A stretch of 64,000 bases of DNA, taken from positions 806,001 through 870,000 of the forward strand of contig NZ_CP032757.1 of the NCBI RefSeq assembly GCF_003641185.1, given 5' to 3'. Positions within the stretch are counted from its first letter, which is position 1. Every line of letters begins with the position of its first letter. Positions 1 to 9,736 of the stretch are shown piece by piece. A program made the translations under genes and the position numbers. The stretch is from Lactiplantibacillus pentosus (GTDB taxonomy: Bacteria; Bacillota; Bacilli; Lactobacillales; Lactobacillaceae). Under the pieces are notes generated by a model. It did no database searches. It saw nothing but the letters and a program-made list of their open reading frames with translations, and had not been told where the DNA came from.

Positions 1-839
1 CTTCAGATATCACGACCAAACGGCAACGGGCCCGCGTGATTGGCTGGTTGTCAGCGGCGTTCAGTGGTGGCTTGATCCTAGGCCCTGGGATTGGTGGTAT
101 TTTGGCGGGAATCAGTTACAAAACCCCATTTTGGGTCGCGGGTGCGCTCGGCTTATTAAGCGCGATTGTGCTGATCATTCTATTGCCAGCTGACCGGCAA
201 ATCGACCCAGACCGTGAAGCCAAATCGGCTGCCGCAACGCCTGAACATCATCCGATGACGCGGGCGTTCTGGACGGTGCCAATTATTATTTTGTTCACGA
301 TGATATTAGTGTCATCCTTTGGTCTGCAAGGGTTTGAAAGTATCTATAGTATCTACGTCAACGAAGTCTTTCACTTTAGTCTGAGCAACATTGCGTTAGT
401 GCTGACGCTCAACGGGCTGATTTCGTTGTTCCTGCAAGTCGCACTTTTCGACACGTTCGTGCAGCGCTGGGGCGAACGGCGCGTCATCCGGGTATGTTTT
501 GCAGCCGCGGCGATTTGCACGATTTGGATCACTCAAGCCCATTCCAAACTCGCGGTGATGATTGCCACACTCGTCATCTTCTCAGCCTTCGACTTGCTAC
601 GGCCCGCCATAACGACGCTGCTGACGAAAGCTAGTGAAACGAATCAGGGCCTGATCAACGGACTGAACATGTCTTTGACGAGTATTGGTAACGTGGTAGG
701 ACCAATCATGTCTGGAATGCTATTAGATATGAATTACCACTATCCATACCTAGTCGTTGCGGGATTCTTGATTGTGTCTTATCTGATGGCCTTCATGTTG
801 CGCTTACCAGGACAGGTGCAGTCCCATCAGCACGTCTAG
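1..839 (+). CDS. MFS multidrug/sugar exporter, C-terminal part (5' end outside window)
   Basis: The reading frame is open from base 3, so this is the C-terminal part of a longer gene. The first residues carry the major facilitator loop and motif C pattern (RQRARVIGW, then GLILGPGIGGILAG), typical of drug:H+ antiporters of the TetA/Bmr type. About eight hydrophobic helices follow, with a short hydrophilic central loop near residues 50-85 of the visible part. A membrane exporter is the family role; the substrate cannot be read from the sequence. A GTG at 36 is an internal codon, not the start. No clear terminator follows the stop at 839, and a repeat element begins only a few bases later. Confidence 0.85.
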   Translation, partial: SDITTKRQRARVIGWLSAAFSGGLILGPGIGGILAGISYKTPFWVAGALGLLSAIVLIILLPADRQIDPDREAKSAAATPEHHPMTRAFWTVPIIILFTMILVSSFGLQGFESIYSIYVNEVFHFSLSNIALVLTLNGLISLFLQVALFDTFVQRWGERRVIRVCFAAAAICTIWITQAHSKLAVMIATLVIFSAFDLLRPAITTLLTKASETNQGLINGLNMSLTSIGNVVGPIMSGMLLDMNYHYPYLVVAGFLIVSYLMAFMLRLPGQVQSHQHV

Positions 840-845
840 AACTCG

Positions 846-1644
846 AATTTGTCATGAATTATGATTAACACGTGCCAAGTTGGCGTCCTGTTCGTCAGCC
901 AATGCGCTTCCTAATCCGACTTCCAGGGCTGGCTGACAACGCTGGAACAGGGCGGACATCGATTTGAACTCACGCAGAAACCCACTGCGCAATTTCAAAT
1001 ACGCGTCTTCTTCTAGCCCGGGAAACCCGCCCGGACAAGAAGAATTTCGCCCTTGAGCATTTGTCAGCCAACCCCTCCAGTCGGGAAGCCGTTCGAATGG
1101 CGGATGAACGGCCACCTAACTTGGTGCAATTGACCACTGAATGTTAGGGCCTTGTCCTTCAAGCAAGCTTTGAATTGGTATCGCTGATGCTTTATGACAT
1201 TTGAGTACTGAGAAGATTACTGAATATAATTCACTAATATCAACGGACACTAGTCTTGCATTTAGTCGATAAAACGACCTTCGCTTATAATTCAAGATTT
1301 TGCTATCTCAGACGACTAGATAAAATTCTGGCAAGTTCAGTAAAGTCGCTTGTCAGAGACCTTAAAACATGAGTAAGAAAGGTTAGTGATTGTTAGAAAA
1401 CAGTCTGACCCGAACACGTTTCGTCCATATCGCAGGCAACGTGAAAGACCAGTATTTAAGACGTGGGCTGTCGGCTTAAATCTGTGTCCACCACGTCACG
1501 GCCATTGCCCAGAATGCCTGGAAGCCGGCATAGGACGTCGCCACAACAGCAGTTTTACGTAAATTCGCACTGTTTCCAGCGGGTCTCAGCTGGCGGTTCT
1601 TGAACTTAAAAAATGGCACGTTTTAATCATTTTTGATGCTAAAT
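846..1644 (+). repeat. MITE-like mosaic repeat, copy A (with terminal inverted repeats)
   Basis: This 0.8-kb non-coding block is the best bounded copy of a family found six times in the window. The left end (846-877) and right end (1614-1644) are imperfect inverted repeats of about 31 bp sharing TGGCACGT, TTAATCAT and AAAT blocks. Inside are a left hairpin module (916-1084), an AT-rich centre (about 1150-1420) and a right module (about 1410-1610) that recurs in copies B, C, D and F. The left module, AT-rich centre and right module all align with copy F at 61195-61900. It lies between two plus-strand genes. An 87-codon minus-strand ORF here is an artefact of the hairpins. Confidence 0.8.
916..1084 (+). 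repeat. Long hairpin module (left module) of repeat copy A
   Basis: Two outer stems close this module: CCGACT at 916-921 pairs with AGTCGG at 1079-1084, and TGGCTGACAA at 930-939 pairs perfectly with TTGTCAGCCA at 1061-1070. Two inner hairpins sit inside. The first pairs ATTTGAA (962-968) with TTCAAAT (994-1000) and CGCAG (973-977) with CTGCG (985-989). The second pairs TTCTTCT (1008-1014) with AGAAGAA (1038-1044) and CCGGG (1018-1022) with CCCGG (1030-1034). The same architecture is kept in copies E and F, although bases differ. Confidence 0.8.
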
Positions 1645-1720
1645 AATAATTAGCACGCGTGCTACCTCTTAAAAAATGTGTGATCAATAGATTTTAAGAA
1701 TCGTTACAATAATTCTGATC

Positions 1721-1756
1721 AAAAGCGCCCCAAATTTGCGTCACTGGGGCGCTTTT
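1721..1756 (+). terminator. Perfect 12-bp hairpin upstream of the HD gene
   Basis: AAAAGCGCCCCA (1721-1732) is the exact reverse complement of TGGGGCGCTTTT (1745-1756), with a 12-nt loop. The T-run is only four bases, so it could be a weak bidirectional terminator. It ends 40 bases before the ATG of the HD-domain gene, leaving little room for a promoter in between; it may instead be part of that gene's 5' leader. Confidence 0.5.
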
Positions 1757-1796
1757 GGTACACTTAGGCCAAATTAGATTAAGGATGGTGGCTGCA

Positions 1797-2444
1797 ATGG
1801 GAATGCATCAATATTTTCAAAGTTTGAGTAATTTAGAAACGATTCAACGCGCGCCGGGCTTCTTTAAGTATCAAAATCATTCAGTTGCGGCCCATTCGTT
1901 TAAGGTGGCGGAAGTGGCCCAGTTTTTAGGCGATGTGGAAGAAAATGCGGGTCAAACGGTGGACTGGCGGGCTTTATACGAGAAGGCCCTTAATCACGAT
2001 TATAATGAGCGTTTTATCGGCGATATTAAGACGCCGGTCAAGTATGCGACGCCAACGTTACGGTCGATGCTCGCAGATGTGGAGCACAAGCTTTCCCAGA
2101 ACTTTGTTCAAAATGAAATCCCGGCTGAATTTCAGGCGGCCTATTCGCGGCGTTTGTCCGAGGGTAAAGACGAGACCTTGGAAGGCCAGATTCTGTCAGT
2201 GGCCGATAAAATCGACTTACTATATGAATCATTTGGTGAGATTCAAAAAGGTAATCCAGAGCCAGTGTTCACCGATATTTATCAAGAAAGTTTAAAAACA
2301 ATTGTGGCGTTTAAAAAAATGACCAGTGTTCAATATTTCTTAAAAGCAGTCCTACCGGAGATGTTAGCGGAACCGTTCACGCATCAGGACCAGTTACAGG
2401 CATTGACGACGCAAATATTAACGGCCACCACGCAATCCGATTAA
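1797..2444 (+). CDS. HD-domain hydrolase (YfbR-like)
   Basis: A 215-residue protein of the HD metal-dependent phosphohydrolase superfamily, most like the YfbR/HDDC2 nucleotidase-type group. The signature is visible: the first histidine in NHSVAAHS, the HD pair in the motif ALNHDYNE, and the distant aspartate in SVADKIDLLYES. The likely activity is phosphate removal from a nucleotide, but the substrate is not deducible. The ATG at 1797 was chosen because AAGGATGG lies 8 bases upstream; a TTG at 1755 falls inside the upstream hairpin and an ATG at 1803 is also possible. It precedes uvrBA on the same strand but is separated by the uvrB LexA-type box. Confidence 0.8.
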   Translation: MGMHQYFQSLSNLETIQRAPGFFKYQNHSVAAHSFKVAEVAQFLGDVEENAGQTVDWRALYEKALNHDYNERFIGDIKTPVKYATPTLRSMLADVEHKLSQNFVQNEIPAEFQAAYSRRLSEGKDETLEGQILSVADKIDLLYESFGEIQKGNPEPVFTDIYQESLKTIVAFKKMTSVQYFLKAVLPEMLAEPFTHQDQLQALTTQILTATTQSD

Positions 2445-2473
2445 TGGCGAAAGTATGTTCGATGTGCTAAAAT
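2445..2473 (+). promoter_or_regulatory. uvrBA promoter with LexA/DinR (SOS) box
   Basis: The 14-mer CGAAAGTATGTTCG at 2448-2461 differs by one base from the perfect dyad CGAACNNNNGTTCG used by Gram-positive LexA (DinR). It overlaps the -35 position of an extended -10 promoter (TGC then TAAAAT at 2468-2473). LexA bound here would block the promoter, as known for uvrBA in Bacillus. The box also touches the stop region of the HD gene. Confidence 0.75.
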
Positions 2474-2491
2474 TAAATGCGATTTGAATCT

Positions 2492-2521
2492 GATAGGGAA
2501 GCGCGGGCTTGCCTATTTTTT
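2492..2521 (+). terminator. Terminator-like hairpin in the uvrB leader
   Basis: ATAGGGAAGC at 2492-2501 pairs with GCTTGCCTAT at 2507-2516 (one G-G mismatch), followed by TTTTTT. It lies between the SOS-box promoter and uvrB. It may terminate the HD-gene transcript, attenuate uvrBA, or both. GGCAAG at about 2531-2536 could pair with CTTGCC of the 3' arm, a possible antiterminator. Confidence 0.55.
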
Positions 2522-2592
2522 ATGGTGGGACGGCAAGTTATCGTTATCAACAAATGAACTGAACGGGCAACCGTTTCAAAGGAGGACTACGT

Positions 2593-4596
2593 TTGATTGA
2601 TCGGGTAAATAATAATCATTTTGACTTAGTTTCAGATTACCAACCAACTGGGGACCAACCCCAAGCGATTAAGCAATTGACGGCTGGAATTGAGTCCGGT
2701 GAGAAAGAACAGATTTTGTTAGGGGCCACCGGGACCGGGAAGACGTTTACGATTTCCAACGTGATTGCACAAGTGAACAAGCCGACCTTGATTTTGTCAC
2801 ACAACAAAACGTTGGCGGGACAACTTTACGGCGAATTTAAAAAGTTTTTCCCGAATAATGCGGTGGAATATTTTGTCAGTTATTACGATTATTATCAACC
2901 GGAAGCGTACGTGCCTTCGAGTGATACTTATATCGAAAAGGATTCCGCAATCAATGATGAAATCGATAAGCTGCGACATTCTGCCACGAGTTCATTATTA
3001 GAACGTAATGATGTCATTGTCGTGGCGTCGGTTTCCAGTATTTTTGGTTTAGGGGATCCGCATGAGTATCAAGACCACGTCGTTTCACTGCGGGTCGGGA
3101 TGGAAATCGATCGCAATGACTTGTTACGGAAGTTGGTCGATATTCAGTTCGACCGCAACGACATTGATTTTCAACGGGGCCGTTTTCGGGTGCACGGGGA
3201 TGTTGTCGAAATCTTCCCGGCGTCACGTGATGACCACGCCTTACGTGTCGAGTTTTTCGGTGATGAGATCGACCGGATTCGCGAAATCGATGCATTGACT
3301 GGTGAAGTGGTTGGTGACCGCGAACACGTGGCCATTTTTCCAGCGACCCACTTTATGACCAACGATGATATTATGGAACACGCCATTAAGGGCATTGAAG
3401 AAGAACTGGACAGCCGGTTGAAAGAGTTGACTGCGGACGGTAAGTTATTGGAAGCGCAACGTCTGAAGCAACGGACGACTTACGATATTGAAATGCTCAA
3501 AGAAATGGGCTATACGAGTGGTATCGAAAACTACTCACGGTTCATGGACGGTCGTAAGCCGGGCGAACCGCCATATACGTTGCTGGACTTTTTCCCGAAG
3601 GACTTTCTACTAGTTGTCGATGAATCTCACGTGACGATGCCGCAAGTACGCGGCATGTATAATGGTGACCGTGCTCGTAAACAGATGTTAGTTGATTACG
3701 GTTTCCGGCTGCCAAGTGCGCTGGACAACCGGCCATTGAAGCTCGAGGAAGTCGAACAACACATCAACCAGGTCGTTTACATGTCTGCGACGCCGGGGCC
3801 TTATGAAATGGGCCGGACGAAGCACATTGCACAACAAATTATTCGACCGACTGGCTTGTTGGATCCAACCATTGAAGTTCGGCCAATCATGGGCCAAATC
3901 GATGACTTAGTTGGCGAGATCAATAAGCGGATCGAGCTGAATGAACGGGTCTTCATTACGACGTTGACCAAGAAGATGGCCGAAGATTTGACCGATTACT
4001 TCAAAGATTTAGGAATCAAAGTGCGGTATCTGCACAGTGATATCAAGACGCTGGAACGGACCCAAATCATTCGTGATTTGCGGTTGGGCAAGTTTGACGT
4101 GCTCGTCGGGATCAACCTGTTGCGGGAAGGTATCGACGTGCCAGAAGTCTCATTAGTAGCCATTTTGGATGCTGATAAGGAAGGCTTCCTGCGTAATGAA
4201 CGGTCATTGATCCAAACGATTGGACGGGCGGCCCGGAACGAACACGGGGCGGTCATCATGTATGCGGATACGACCACCGATTCGATGCAAGCGGCCATTG
4301 ATGAAACCGCGCGGCGTCGGACGATTCAAATGAAGTATAATGAGGACCATCATATTACACCACATACCATTCAAAAGGCCATTCCAGATTTGATTGCGTC
4401 TACCAAAAAATCTGAGGATGCTGGTGAAAAGGATGACTTCTTGGAAACTGACTTTGATGATATGACGCACGAACAACAATTAGATATGATTGCAAAACTT
4501 GAGGAACAAATGAAGACTGCCGCGAAGAAGCTTGATTTCGAACAAGCTGCCACTTTGCGGGATACGGTCATGGAATTGAAAGCACAAATCAGCTAG
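2593..4596 (+). CDS. uvrB: Excinuclease ABC subunit B
   Basis: UvrB is the damage-verifying helicase-like subunit of nucleotide excision repair; it is loaded by UvrA and binds UvrC. The 667-residue length is normal. Visible landmarks are the Walker A motif GATGTGKT near residue 44, the beta-hairpin segment [21 protein letters not shown] near residue 100, helicase motif DESH, the C-terminal helicase motif VI region QTIGRAARN, and a C-terminal UVR domain ([19 protein letters not shown]). The start is a TTG at 2593 with AAAGGAGGA 6 bases upstream. It is followed 37 bases later by uvrA, and the pair is expected to be SOS-inducible from the box at 2448-2461. Confidence 0.98.
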   Translation: MIDRVNNNHFDLVSDYQPTGDQPQAIKQLTAGIESGEKEQILLGATGTGKTFTISNVIAQVNKPTLILSHNKTLAGQLYGEFKKFFPNNAVEYFVSYYDYYQPEAYVPSSDTYIEKDSAINDEIDKLRHSATSSLLERNDVIVVASVSSIFGLGDPHEYQDHVVSLRVGMEIDRNDLLRKLVDIQFDRNDIDFQRGRFRVHGDVVEIFPASRDDHALRVEFFGDEIDRIREIDALTGEVVGDREHVAIFPATHFMTNDDIMEHAIKGIEEELDSRLKELTADGKLLEAQRLKQRTTYDIEMLKEMGYTSGIENYSRFMDGRKPGEPPYTLLDFFPKDFLLVVDESHVTMPQVRGMYNGDRARKQMLVDYGFRLPSALDNRPLKLEEVEQHINQVVYMSATPGPYEMGRTKHIAQQIIRPTGLLDPTIEVRPIMGQIDDLVGEINKRIELNERVFITTLTKKMAEDLTDYFKDLGIKVRYLHSDIKTLERTQIIRDLRLGKFDVLVGINLLREGIDVPEVSLVAILDADKEGFLRNERSLIQTIGRAARNEHGAVIMYADTTTDSMQAAIDETARRRTIQMKYNEDHHITPHTIQKAIPDLIASTKKSEDAGEKDDFLETDFDDMTHEQQLDMIAKLEEQMKTAAKKLDFEQAATLRDTVMELKAQIS

Positions 4597-4633
4597 CTTT
4601 GGCTGGTGATGGTTAGATTGAGGAGGCCTTTTT

Positions 4634-7489
4634 TTGGCAAATGATAAGATTGTCATTCACGGTGCGCGTGCCCATAACTTAAAGGACATTGACGTCACCA
4701 TTCCCCGCGACAAACTCGTGGTCATTACCGGGTTATCAGGTTCGGGTAAGAGTTCTTTGGCGTTTGATACCTTGTATGCGGAAGGACAACGGCGCTACGT
4801 CGAAAGTTTGTCCGCGTACGCTCGCCAATTTTTAGGACAAATGCAAAAACCAGACGTGGATTCGATTGATGGGCTGAGTCCAGCCATTTCGATCGACCAA
4901 AAAACGACGTCTAAGAACCCGCGGTCAACGGTCGGAACGGTCACTGAAATCAATGACTACTTGCGGCTATTGTGGGCCCGGGTCGGGGAACCAATCTGTC
5001 CAAACGATGGCACGCCAATCGCTAGTCAAACGGTTGAACAGATGGTTGACCGGATTCAGAAGTTGCCTGAACGGACTAAGCTCCAGATTCTGTCACCAAT
5101 CGTTCGTCAAAAGAAGGGCGAACACAAAAAAATCTTTGAAAAGATCAAGCGTGAAGGCTTCGTCCGTGTCCGCGTAGATGGCGAGATTCATGACATCAGT
5201 GAGACGTTTGACTTGAACAAGAATCAACAGCACACGATTGAAATCGTGATTGACCGGATCGTTGTGAAACCAGGGGACCGCTCACGTTTATTCGATTCAT
5301 TTGAAGCGGCTTTACGCTTGAGTGGCGGCTACGCGATCGCCGACGTGATTGGCGGCGACCCAATTATGTTCTCAGAACATTATGCCTGCCCAATCTGTGG
5401 CTTTACGGTCGGTGAACTCGAACCACGGTTGTTCTCCTTCAACGCGCCACAAGGGGCTTGCCCGGACTGTGAAGGACTGGGGATCAAGCTGGAAGTTGAC
5501 GAAGACTTAGTTGTCCCTGACCGCCAATTAACGTTGGCCGAGGGTGCGCTGGCGCCTTGGAATCCAATCAGTTCACAGTATTATCCTGAATTATTAAAGC
5601 AAGCTTGTGAACAATTGGGGATTCCGATGGACGTACCATTTGAAAATCTTTCCAAAGCCGACCAACAGACTGTTTTGTACGGTTCTAATGGTAAAACGTT
5701 CCATTTCCACTATCAAAACGATTTCGGTGGCGTTCGCGATGTTGATGCTGTCTTCGAAGGGGTCATTAACAACGTTGACCGGCGTTATCACGAAACTAAC
5801 AGTGATTTCACCCGCGATGTGATGCGCAAGTACATGACCGAATTGACTTGTCAGACTTGTCATGGTTTCCGGTTGAACCGCAAAGCACTAGCCGTTAAGG
5901 TGGGTGGCGAACACATTGGAGCCGTGTCAGACCTCGCAATTGGCAAGGAATTAGACTTCTTCAATGATTTGAAATTATCAGAACAGAGTTTGGTGATTGC
6001 CCAACCGATTTTGAAGGAAATTCGTGACCGGCTTTCCTTCTTACAAAACGTTGGGTTGGCCTACTTGACGCTCAGTCGTTCAGCGCGGACCTTATCCGGT
6101 GGGGAAGCGCAACGGATTCGCCTAGCCACTCAGATTGGATCGAATTTATCAGGGGTCTTATACATCTTGGATGAACCATCGATTGGGCTGCATCAGCGTG
6201 ATAACGACCGTTTGATTGGCTCACTTAAGAAGATGCGAGACTTAGGCAACACGTTGATCGTGGTCGAACATGATGAAGATACTATGCGGGCCGCGGATTA
6301 TATCGTTGATATTGGTCCGGGTGCCGGTGAAAATGGTGGCGAAGTCATGGCGGCCGGGACACCGAAGCAAGTCGCACGTTCACGTAAGTCACTGACTGGA
6401 CAGTATTTGTCTGGCAAACGGTTCATTCCGCTACCTGAGACGCGGCGCCCTGGCAATGGTAAGAAGATTCGAATTACCGGTGCGGCTGAAAATAACTTGA
6501 AGAATATCACCGTTGATTTCCCACTGGGTGAATTTGTGGTCGTCACGGGAGTTTCCGGTTCTGGTAAGTCGACGCTAGTAAATGATGTCTTGAAACGGGT
6601 CTTAGCTCAGAAGTTGAATCGAAATTCTGAAAAACCCGGGAAGTACAAGAGTGTCAGTGGCATCAAGAATATTGAGCGCCTGGTCAATATTGACCAAAGT
6701 CCCATTGGCCGGACACCGCGTAGTAATCCCGCCACTTATACAGGCGTCTTTGATAACATCCGTGACTTGTTTGCGCAGACCAATGAAGCCAAATTGCGGG
6801 GCTACAAGAAGGGCCGCTTCAGTTTCAATACGAAGGGTGGCCGTTGTGAAGCCTGCCACGGTGATGGGATCTTGAAGATCGAAATGAACTTCTTGCCGGA
6901 CGTGTTCGTGCCTTGTGAAGTTTGCCATGGTAAGCAGTACAACTCAGAAACCTTGGAAGTAGAATATAAAGGCAAAAACATTGCGGATGTCTTACAGATG
7001 ACGGCATCTGAAGCAGTTAAGTTCTTTGAACCAATTCCTAAGATTCGTCGTAAACTCCAGACGTTAGTTGATGTTGGCTTGGGCTACGTCAAGTTAGGTC
7101 AGCCAGCAACGACGCTTTCTGGTGGTGAAGCACAACGGATGAAGTTGGCTTCTGAACTGCACAAGCAACAGTCCGGTAAGAACTTCTATATCTTGGATGA
7201 ACCGACGACCGGGTTACACAGCGAGGATATTCGCCGTTTGATTGGCGTTCTGGATCGCTTAGTGGATGCTGGTAATACGGTACTCATCATCGAACATAAT
7301 CTGGACGTGGTGAAGTCTGCAGACTACTTGATCGACCTGGGTCCAGAAGGTGGCGATGGTGGTGGCACGATTGTTGCGACTGGCACCCCCGAACAAGTGG
7401 CTGAAGTGGCCGAAAGCTATACTGGTCAATACTTGAAGCCCGTTTTAAAGCGCGATCGTGAACGGCAGGGAACGATGACTGCCAAATAG
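4634..7489 (+). CDS. uvrA: Excinuclease ABC subunit A
   Basis: UvrA is the ABC-type ATPase dimer that finds DNA lesions and delivers UvrB. The 951-residue product has two Walker A sites (GLSGSGKSS near residue 34 and GVSGSGKST near 640), two ABC signatures ([12 protein letters not shown] and [12 protein letters not shown]), and zinc-finger cysteines (CPICGF with [12 protein letters not shown] with CEVCHG). Translation starts at TTG 4634 behind GAGGAGG. It is the second gene of the uvrBA unit. No terminator is evident before luxS 61 bases downstream, so some read-through into luxS is possible. Confidence 0.98.
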   Translation: MANDKIVIHGARAHNLKDIDVTIPRDKLVVITGLSGSGKSSLAFDTLYAEGQRRYVESLSAYARQFLGQMQKPDVDSIDGLSPAISIDQKTTSKNPRSTVGTVTEINDYLRLLWARVGEPICPNDGTPIASQTVEQMVDRIQKLPERTKLQILSPIVRQKKGEHKKIFEKIKREGFVRVRVDGEIHDISETFDLNKNQQHTIEIVIDRIVVKPGDRSRLFDSFEAALRLSGGYAIADVIGGDPIMFSEHYACPICGFTVGELEPRLFSFNAPQGACPDCEGLGIKLEVDEDLVVPDRQLTLAEGALAPWNPISSQYYPELLKQACEQLGIPMDVPFENLSKADQQTVLYGSNGKTFHFHYQNDFGGVRDVDAVFEGVINNVDRRYHETNSDFTRDVMRKYMTELTCQTCHGFRLNRKALAVKVGGEHIGAVSDLAIGKELDFFNDLKLSEQSLVIAQPILKEIRDRLSFLQNVGLAYLTLSRSARTLSGGEAQRIRLATQIGSNLSGVLYILDEPSIGLHQRDNDRLIGSLKKMRDLGNTLIVVEHDEDTMRAADYIVDIGPGAGENGGEVMAAGTPKQVARSRKSLTGQYLSGKRFIPLPETRRPGNGKKIRITGAAENNLKNITVDFPLGEFVVVTGVSGSGKSTLVNDVLKRVLAQKLNRNSEKPGKYKSVSGIKNIERLVNIDQSPIGRTPRSNPATYTGVFDNIRDLFAQTNEAKLRGYKKGRFSFNTKGGRCEACHGDGILKIEMNFLPDVFVPCEVCHGKQYNSETLEVEYKGKNIADVLQMTASEAVKFFEPIPKIRRKLQTLVDVGLGYVKLGQPATTLSGGEAQRMKLASELHKQQSGKNFYILDEPTTGLHSEDIRRLIGVLDRLVDAGNTVLIIEHNLDVVKSADYLIDLGPEGGDGGGTIVATGTPEQVAEVAESYTGQYLKPVLKRDRERQGTMTAK

Positions 7490-7550
7490 GCAACATTGTG
7501 CTACACTTGAGTTTGTAATGTGATTTTAATTTAGAGGAGTTGTTGAATAC

Positions 7551-8027
7551 ATGGCTAAAGTAGAAAGTTTTACATTAGATCATACCAAAGTTTTAGCACC
7601 TTACGTTCGTAAAATTACGGTGGAAAATGGGCCTAAGGGCGACGCCATCACTAATTTTGACTTACGGTTAGTTCAACCTAACAAGGCGGCCATCGATACG
7701 GCTGGTTTGCATACTATCGAACACATGTTAGCAGGGTTATTGCGTGACCGGATGGACGGCGTCATTGACTGCTCACCATTTGGTTGCCGGACTGGTTTCC
7801 ATTTGATTACATGGGGCGAACACGATACGGTCGAAGTTGCTAAGGCATTGAAGTCCTCATTAGAATTCATTGCTGGCCCAGCTAAGTGGGAAGATGTTCA
7901 AGGAACGACCATTGATAGCTGTGGGAATTACAAGGATCATTCCTTATTCTCCGCTAAAGAATGGGCAAAATTGATTCTTTCACAAGGTATTTCATCCGAC
8001 CCATTTGTACGTAAGGTCGTTGAATAA
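7551..8027 (+). CDS. luxS: S-ribosylhomocysteine lyase (AI-2 synthase)
   Basis: LuxS cleaves S-ribosylhomocysteine into homocysteine and DPD, the precursor of the AI-2 signal, and so serves the activated methyl cycle. The 158-residue length fits the family. The metal-binding motif HTIEH is present, with the following segment [21 protein letters not shown], and the third metal ligand in the SCGNYKDHS segment. An AGAGGAG ribosome binding site precedes the ATG. A strong terminator follows at 8073-8115. Confidence 0.98.
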   Translation: MAKVESFTLDHTKVLAPYVRKITVENGPKGDAITNFDLRLVQPNKAAIDTAGLHTIEHMLAGLLRDRMDGVIDCSPFGCRTGFHLITWGEHDTVEVAKALKSSLEFIAGPAKWEDVQGTTIDSCGNYKDHSLFSAKEWAKLILSQGISSDPFVRKVVE

Positions 8028-8072
8028 GCGATAATCATATCACCGGTTATTGTGAAGATGACTAGGACTACT

Positions 8073-8115
8073 AAAGACGCCAACTTTCTGAACATAGAAG
8101 GTTGGCGTCTTTTTT
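8073..8115 (+). terminator. Rho-independent terminator after luxS
   Basis: AAAGACGCCAAC pairs with GTTGGCGTCTTT around a 16-nt loop and is followed by a T-run. It separates luxS from the arginine genes. Confidence 0.9.
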
Positions 8116-8349
8116 GGTCGCTTAAAACCTTAAAGCTTAATGAGTTCGATTACTGCGGATAGTGGGCGGTTTCAAGTTCATCGAATCTGACCGGGTACAG
8201 TGGAACCGAAAACGAAGCTGCGCGAACGTTGGTATGACGAGGATCAATTATAAGTCTTGTCGTCACAGCGGAACATTACTGAATTCGATGATTGAAGCCG
8301 TTAAGGGACGGATGACCGGCTGAAACTAATAAAAAATATACTAAAATAA
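8116..8349. other. Unassigned intergenic stretch before argG
   Basis: I see no convincing gene here. One frame is open for about 50 codons (around 8172-8324) without a start or a family resemblance. A GGGTACAGTGGAACCG string recalls the T-box core but does not match it and no stem I/specifier context is visible. Confidence 0.4.
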
Positions 8350-8448
8350 CTGAATAAATGTATAAATATCCACAAATTAAATGAATATCACCGAAATAAA
8401 GAATATTTTACAAAAATTATTGCATAAAATGAAACGAGGTGGTACGAT
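8350..8448 (+). promoter_or_regulatory. argG promoter and candidate ARG boxes
   Basis: A good sigma-A promoter lies at TTGCAT (8420-8425), 17-bp spacer, TACGAT (8443-8448). Upstream, CTGAATAAATGTATAAAT at 8350-8367 resembles the ARG box bound by ArgR/AhrC-type arginine repressors (TGAATNNNNATTCA-like), and TGCATAAAATGAA overlapping the -35 could be a second half. Arginine repression of argGH is known in this genus; the sites are inferred. Confidence 0.55.
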
Positions 8449-8494
8449 ACTGTCATTGAGAAATACAAAGATAAAATTTCGGAGGTACAAATCA

Positions 8495-9736
8495 ATGGTC
8501 AAACAAAATGATAAAATTATTCTCGCTTATTCCGGTGGTTTAGATACGTCAGTTGCAATTAGTTGGTTAAAGGACAAGGGCTACGACGTGGTTGCTTGTG
8601 GGATCGATGTTGGTGAAGGTAAAGATATGGATGCCATCAAGGAAAAAGCCTTGAAGCTCGGTGCCGTTTCCTCATACATGATTGATGCGAAGCAAGAATT
8701 CGCTGAAGAATACGCTTTGATTGCGTTACAAGGTCATACCTTATACGAAGGCGAATACCCATTAGTTTCAGCATTATCACGTCCGTTAATCGCTAAGAAA
8801 TTAGTCACTTTGGCCAAACAAGAACACGCCGTTGCGATTGCCCATGGTTGTACCGGTAAAGGGAACGATCAAGTTCGGTTTGAAGTTGCAATTCACGCCT
8901 TGGCCCCAGATATTAAGATTGAAGCCCCAGTTCGTGACTGGCACTGGTCACGTGAAGAAGAAATTGATTACGCTAAGGAACATAACATTCCAGTGCCAAT
9001 CAACCTCGACAGTCCATACTCCATCGACGAAAACTTATGGGGTCGGGCCAATGAATGTGGGATTTTGGAAGACCCATGGCAAGCTGCTCCAGCCGACGCG
9101 TTTGACCGGACGAACGGCTTAGCTGACACACCTGACACGCCAACGACCCTTGAAATTACTTTCGAAGCTGGTGTTCCGGTTGCTTTAGATGGCGAATCCA
9201 TGAACTTAGCCGACTTAATCATTAAGTTGGACAAAATTGCCGGCGAACACGGTATCGGTCGGATCGACCATATCGAAAACCGGTTGGTCGGAATCAAATC
9301 TCGTGAAGTCTATGAAGCACCCGCAGCAACTGTGCTATTAAAGGCACACAAAGATTTGGAAGACTTGACGTTTGAACGGGAATTAGCGCACTTCAAGCCA
9401 ATCATTGAACAAAAATTAGCCGATACGATTTATAACGGCTTATGGTTCTCACCATTAATGGAAGCCATGGTTGCTTTCTTAAAGCAGACTCAACAAGTTG
9501 TTAACGGTGTGGTCCGGGTTCAACTCTTCAAGGGTAACGTCATTACGGAAGGTCGGAAGTCACCAAACTCCTTGTATGACACGAACCTCGCGACTTACAC
9601 GTCAGCAGACTCATTCGACCAACAAGCGGCAGTTGGTTTCATCAAACTTTGGGGCTTACCAACCCAAGTTAATGCGCAGGTCCAAGCTAAGGCTCAAGCT
9701 GAAGCCAAGGCCAAAGCAGACAAGGCGCACGCCTAA
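8495..9736 (+). CDS. argG: Argininosuccinate synthase
   Basis: ArgG joins citrulline and aspartate using ATP to give argininosuccinate, the penultimate step of arginine synthesis. The ATP-pyrophosphatase P-loop [12 protein letters not shown] is at residues 10-21, and [14 protein letters not shown] is the conserved citrulline/aspartate region. The ORF is open from 8381, but the true start is ATG 8495 (413 residues) because CGGAGG lies 8 bases upstream and homologues begin there. The C-terminus ends in an Ala/Lys-rich tail ([19 protein letters not shown]) longer than the catalytic core needs. Its stop overlaps the argH start (TAATG), so the two are translationally coupled. Confidence 0.97.
   Translation: MVKQNDKIILAYSGGLDTSVAISWLKDKGYDVVACGIDVGEGKDMDAIKEKALKLGAVSSYMIDAKQEFAEEYALIALQGHTLYEGEYPLVSALSRPLIAKKLVTLAKQEHAVAIAHGCTGKGNDQVRFEVAIHALAPDIKIEAPVRDWHWSREEEIDYAKEHNIPVPINLDSPYSIDENLWGRANECGILEDPWQAAPADAFDRTNGLADTPDTPTTLEITFEAGVPVALDGESMNLADLIIKLDKIAGEHGIGRIDHIENRLVGIKSREVYEAPAATVLLKAHKDLEDLTFERELAHFKPIIEQKLADTIYNGLWFSPLMEAMVAFLKQTQQVVNGVVRVQLFKGNVITEGRKSPNSLYDTNLATYTSADSFDQQAAVGFIKLWGLPTQVNAQVQAKAQAEAKAKADKAHA

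Noticed and set aside
852..1115. 87-codon minus-strand ORF (Pro/Arg/Cys-rich) and its relative at 61196-61447
   Set aside because: Both lie inside repeat left modules, open only because of the hairpin sequence, have no ribosome binding site, and the protein similarity simply follows the DNA repeat.
4204..4571. Minus-strand ORFs across uvrB
   Set aside because: Out-of-frame shadows of a well conserved gene; no start signals.
8150..8330. Possible T-box or gene remnant upstream of argG
   Set aside because: GGGTACAGTGGAACCG is not a T-box core and there is no specifier stem or terminator after it; the open frame has no start and no family likeness.
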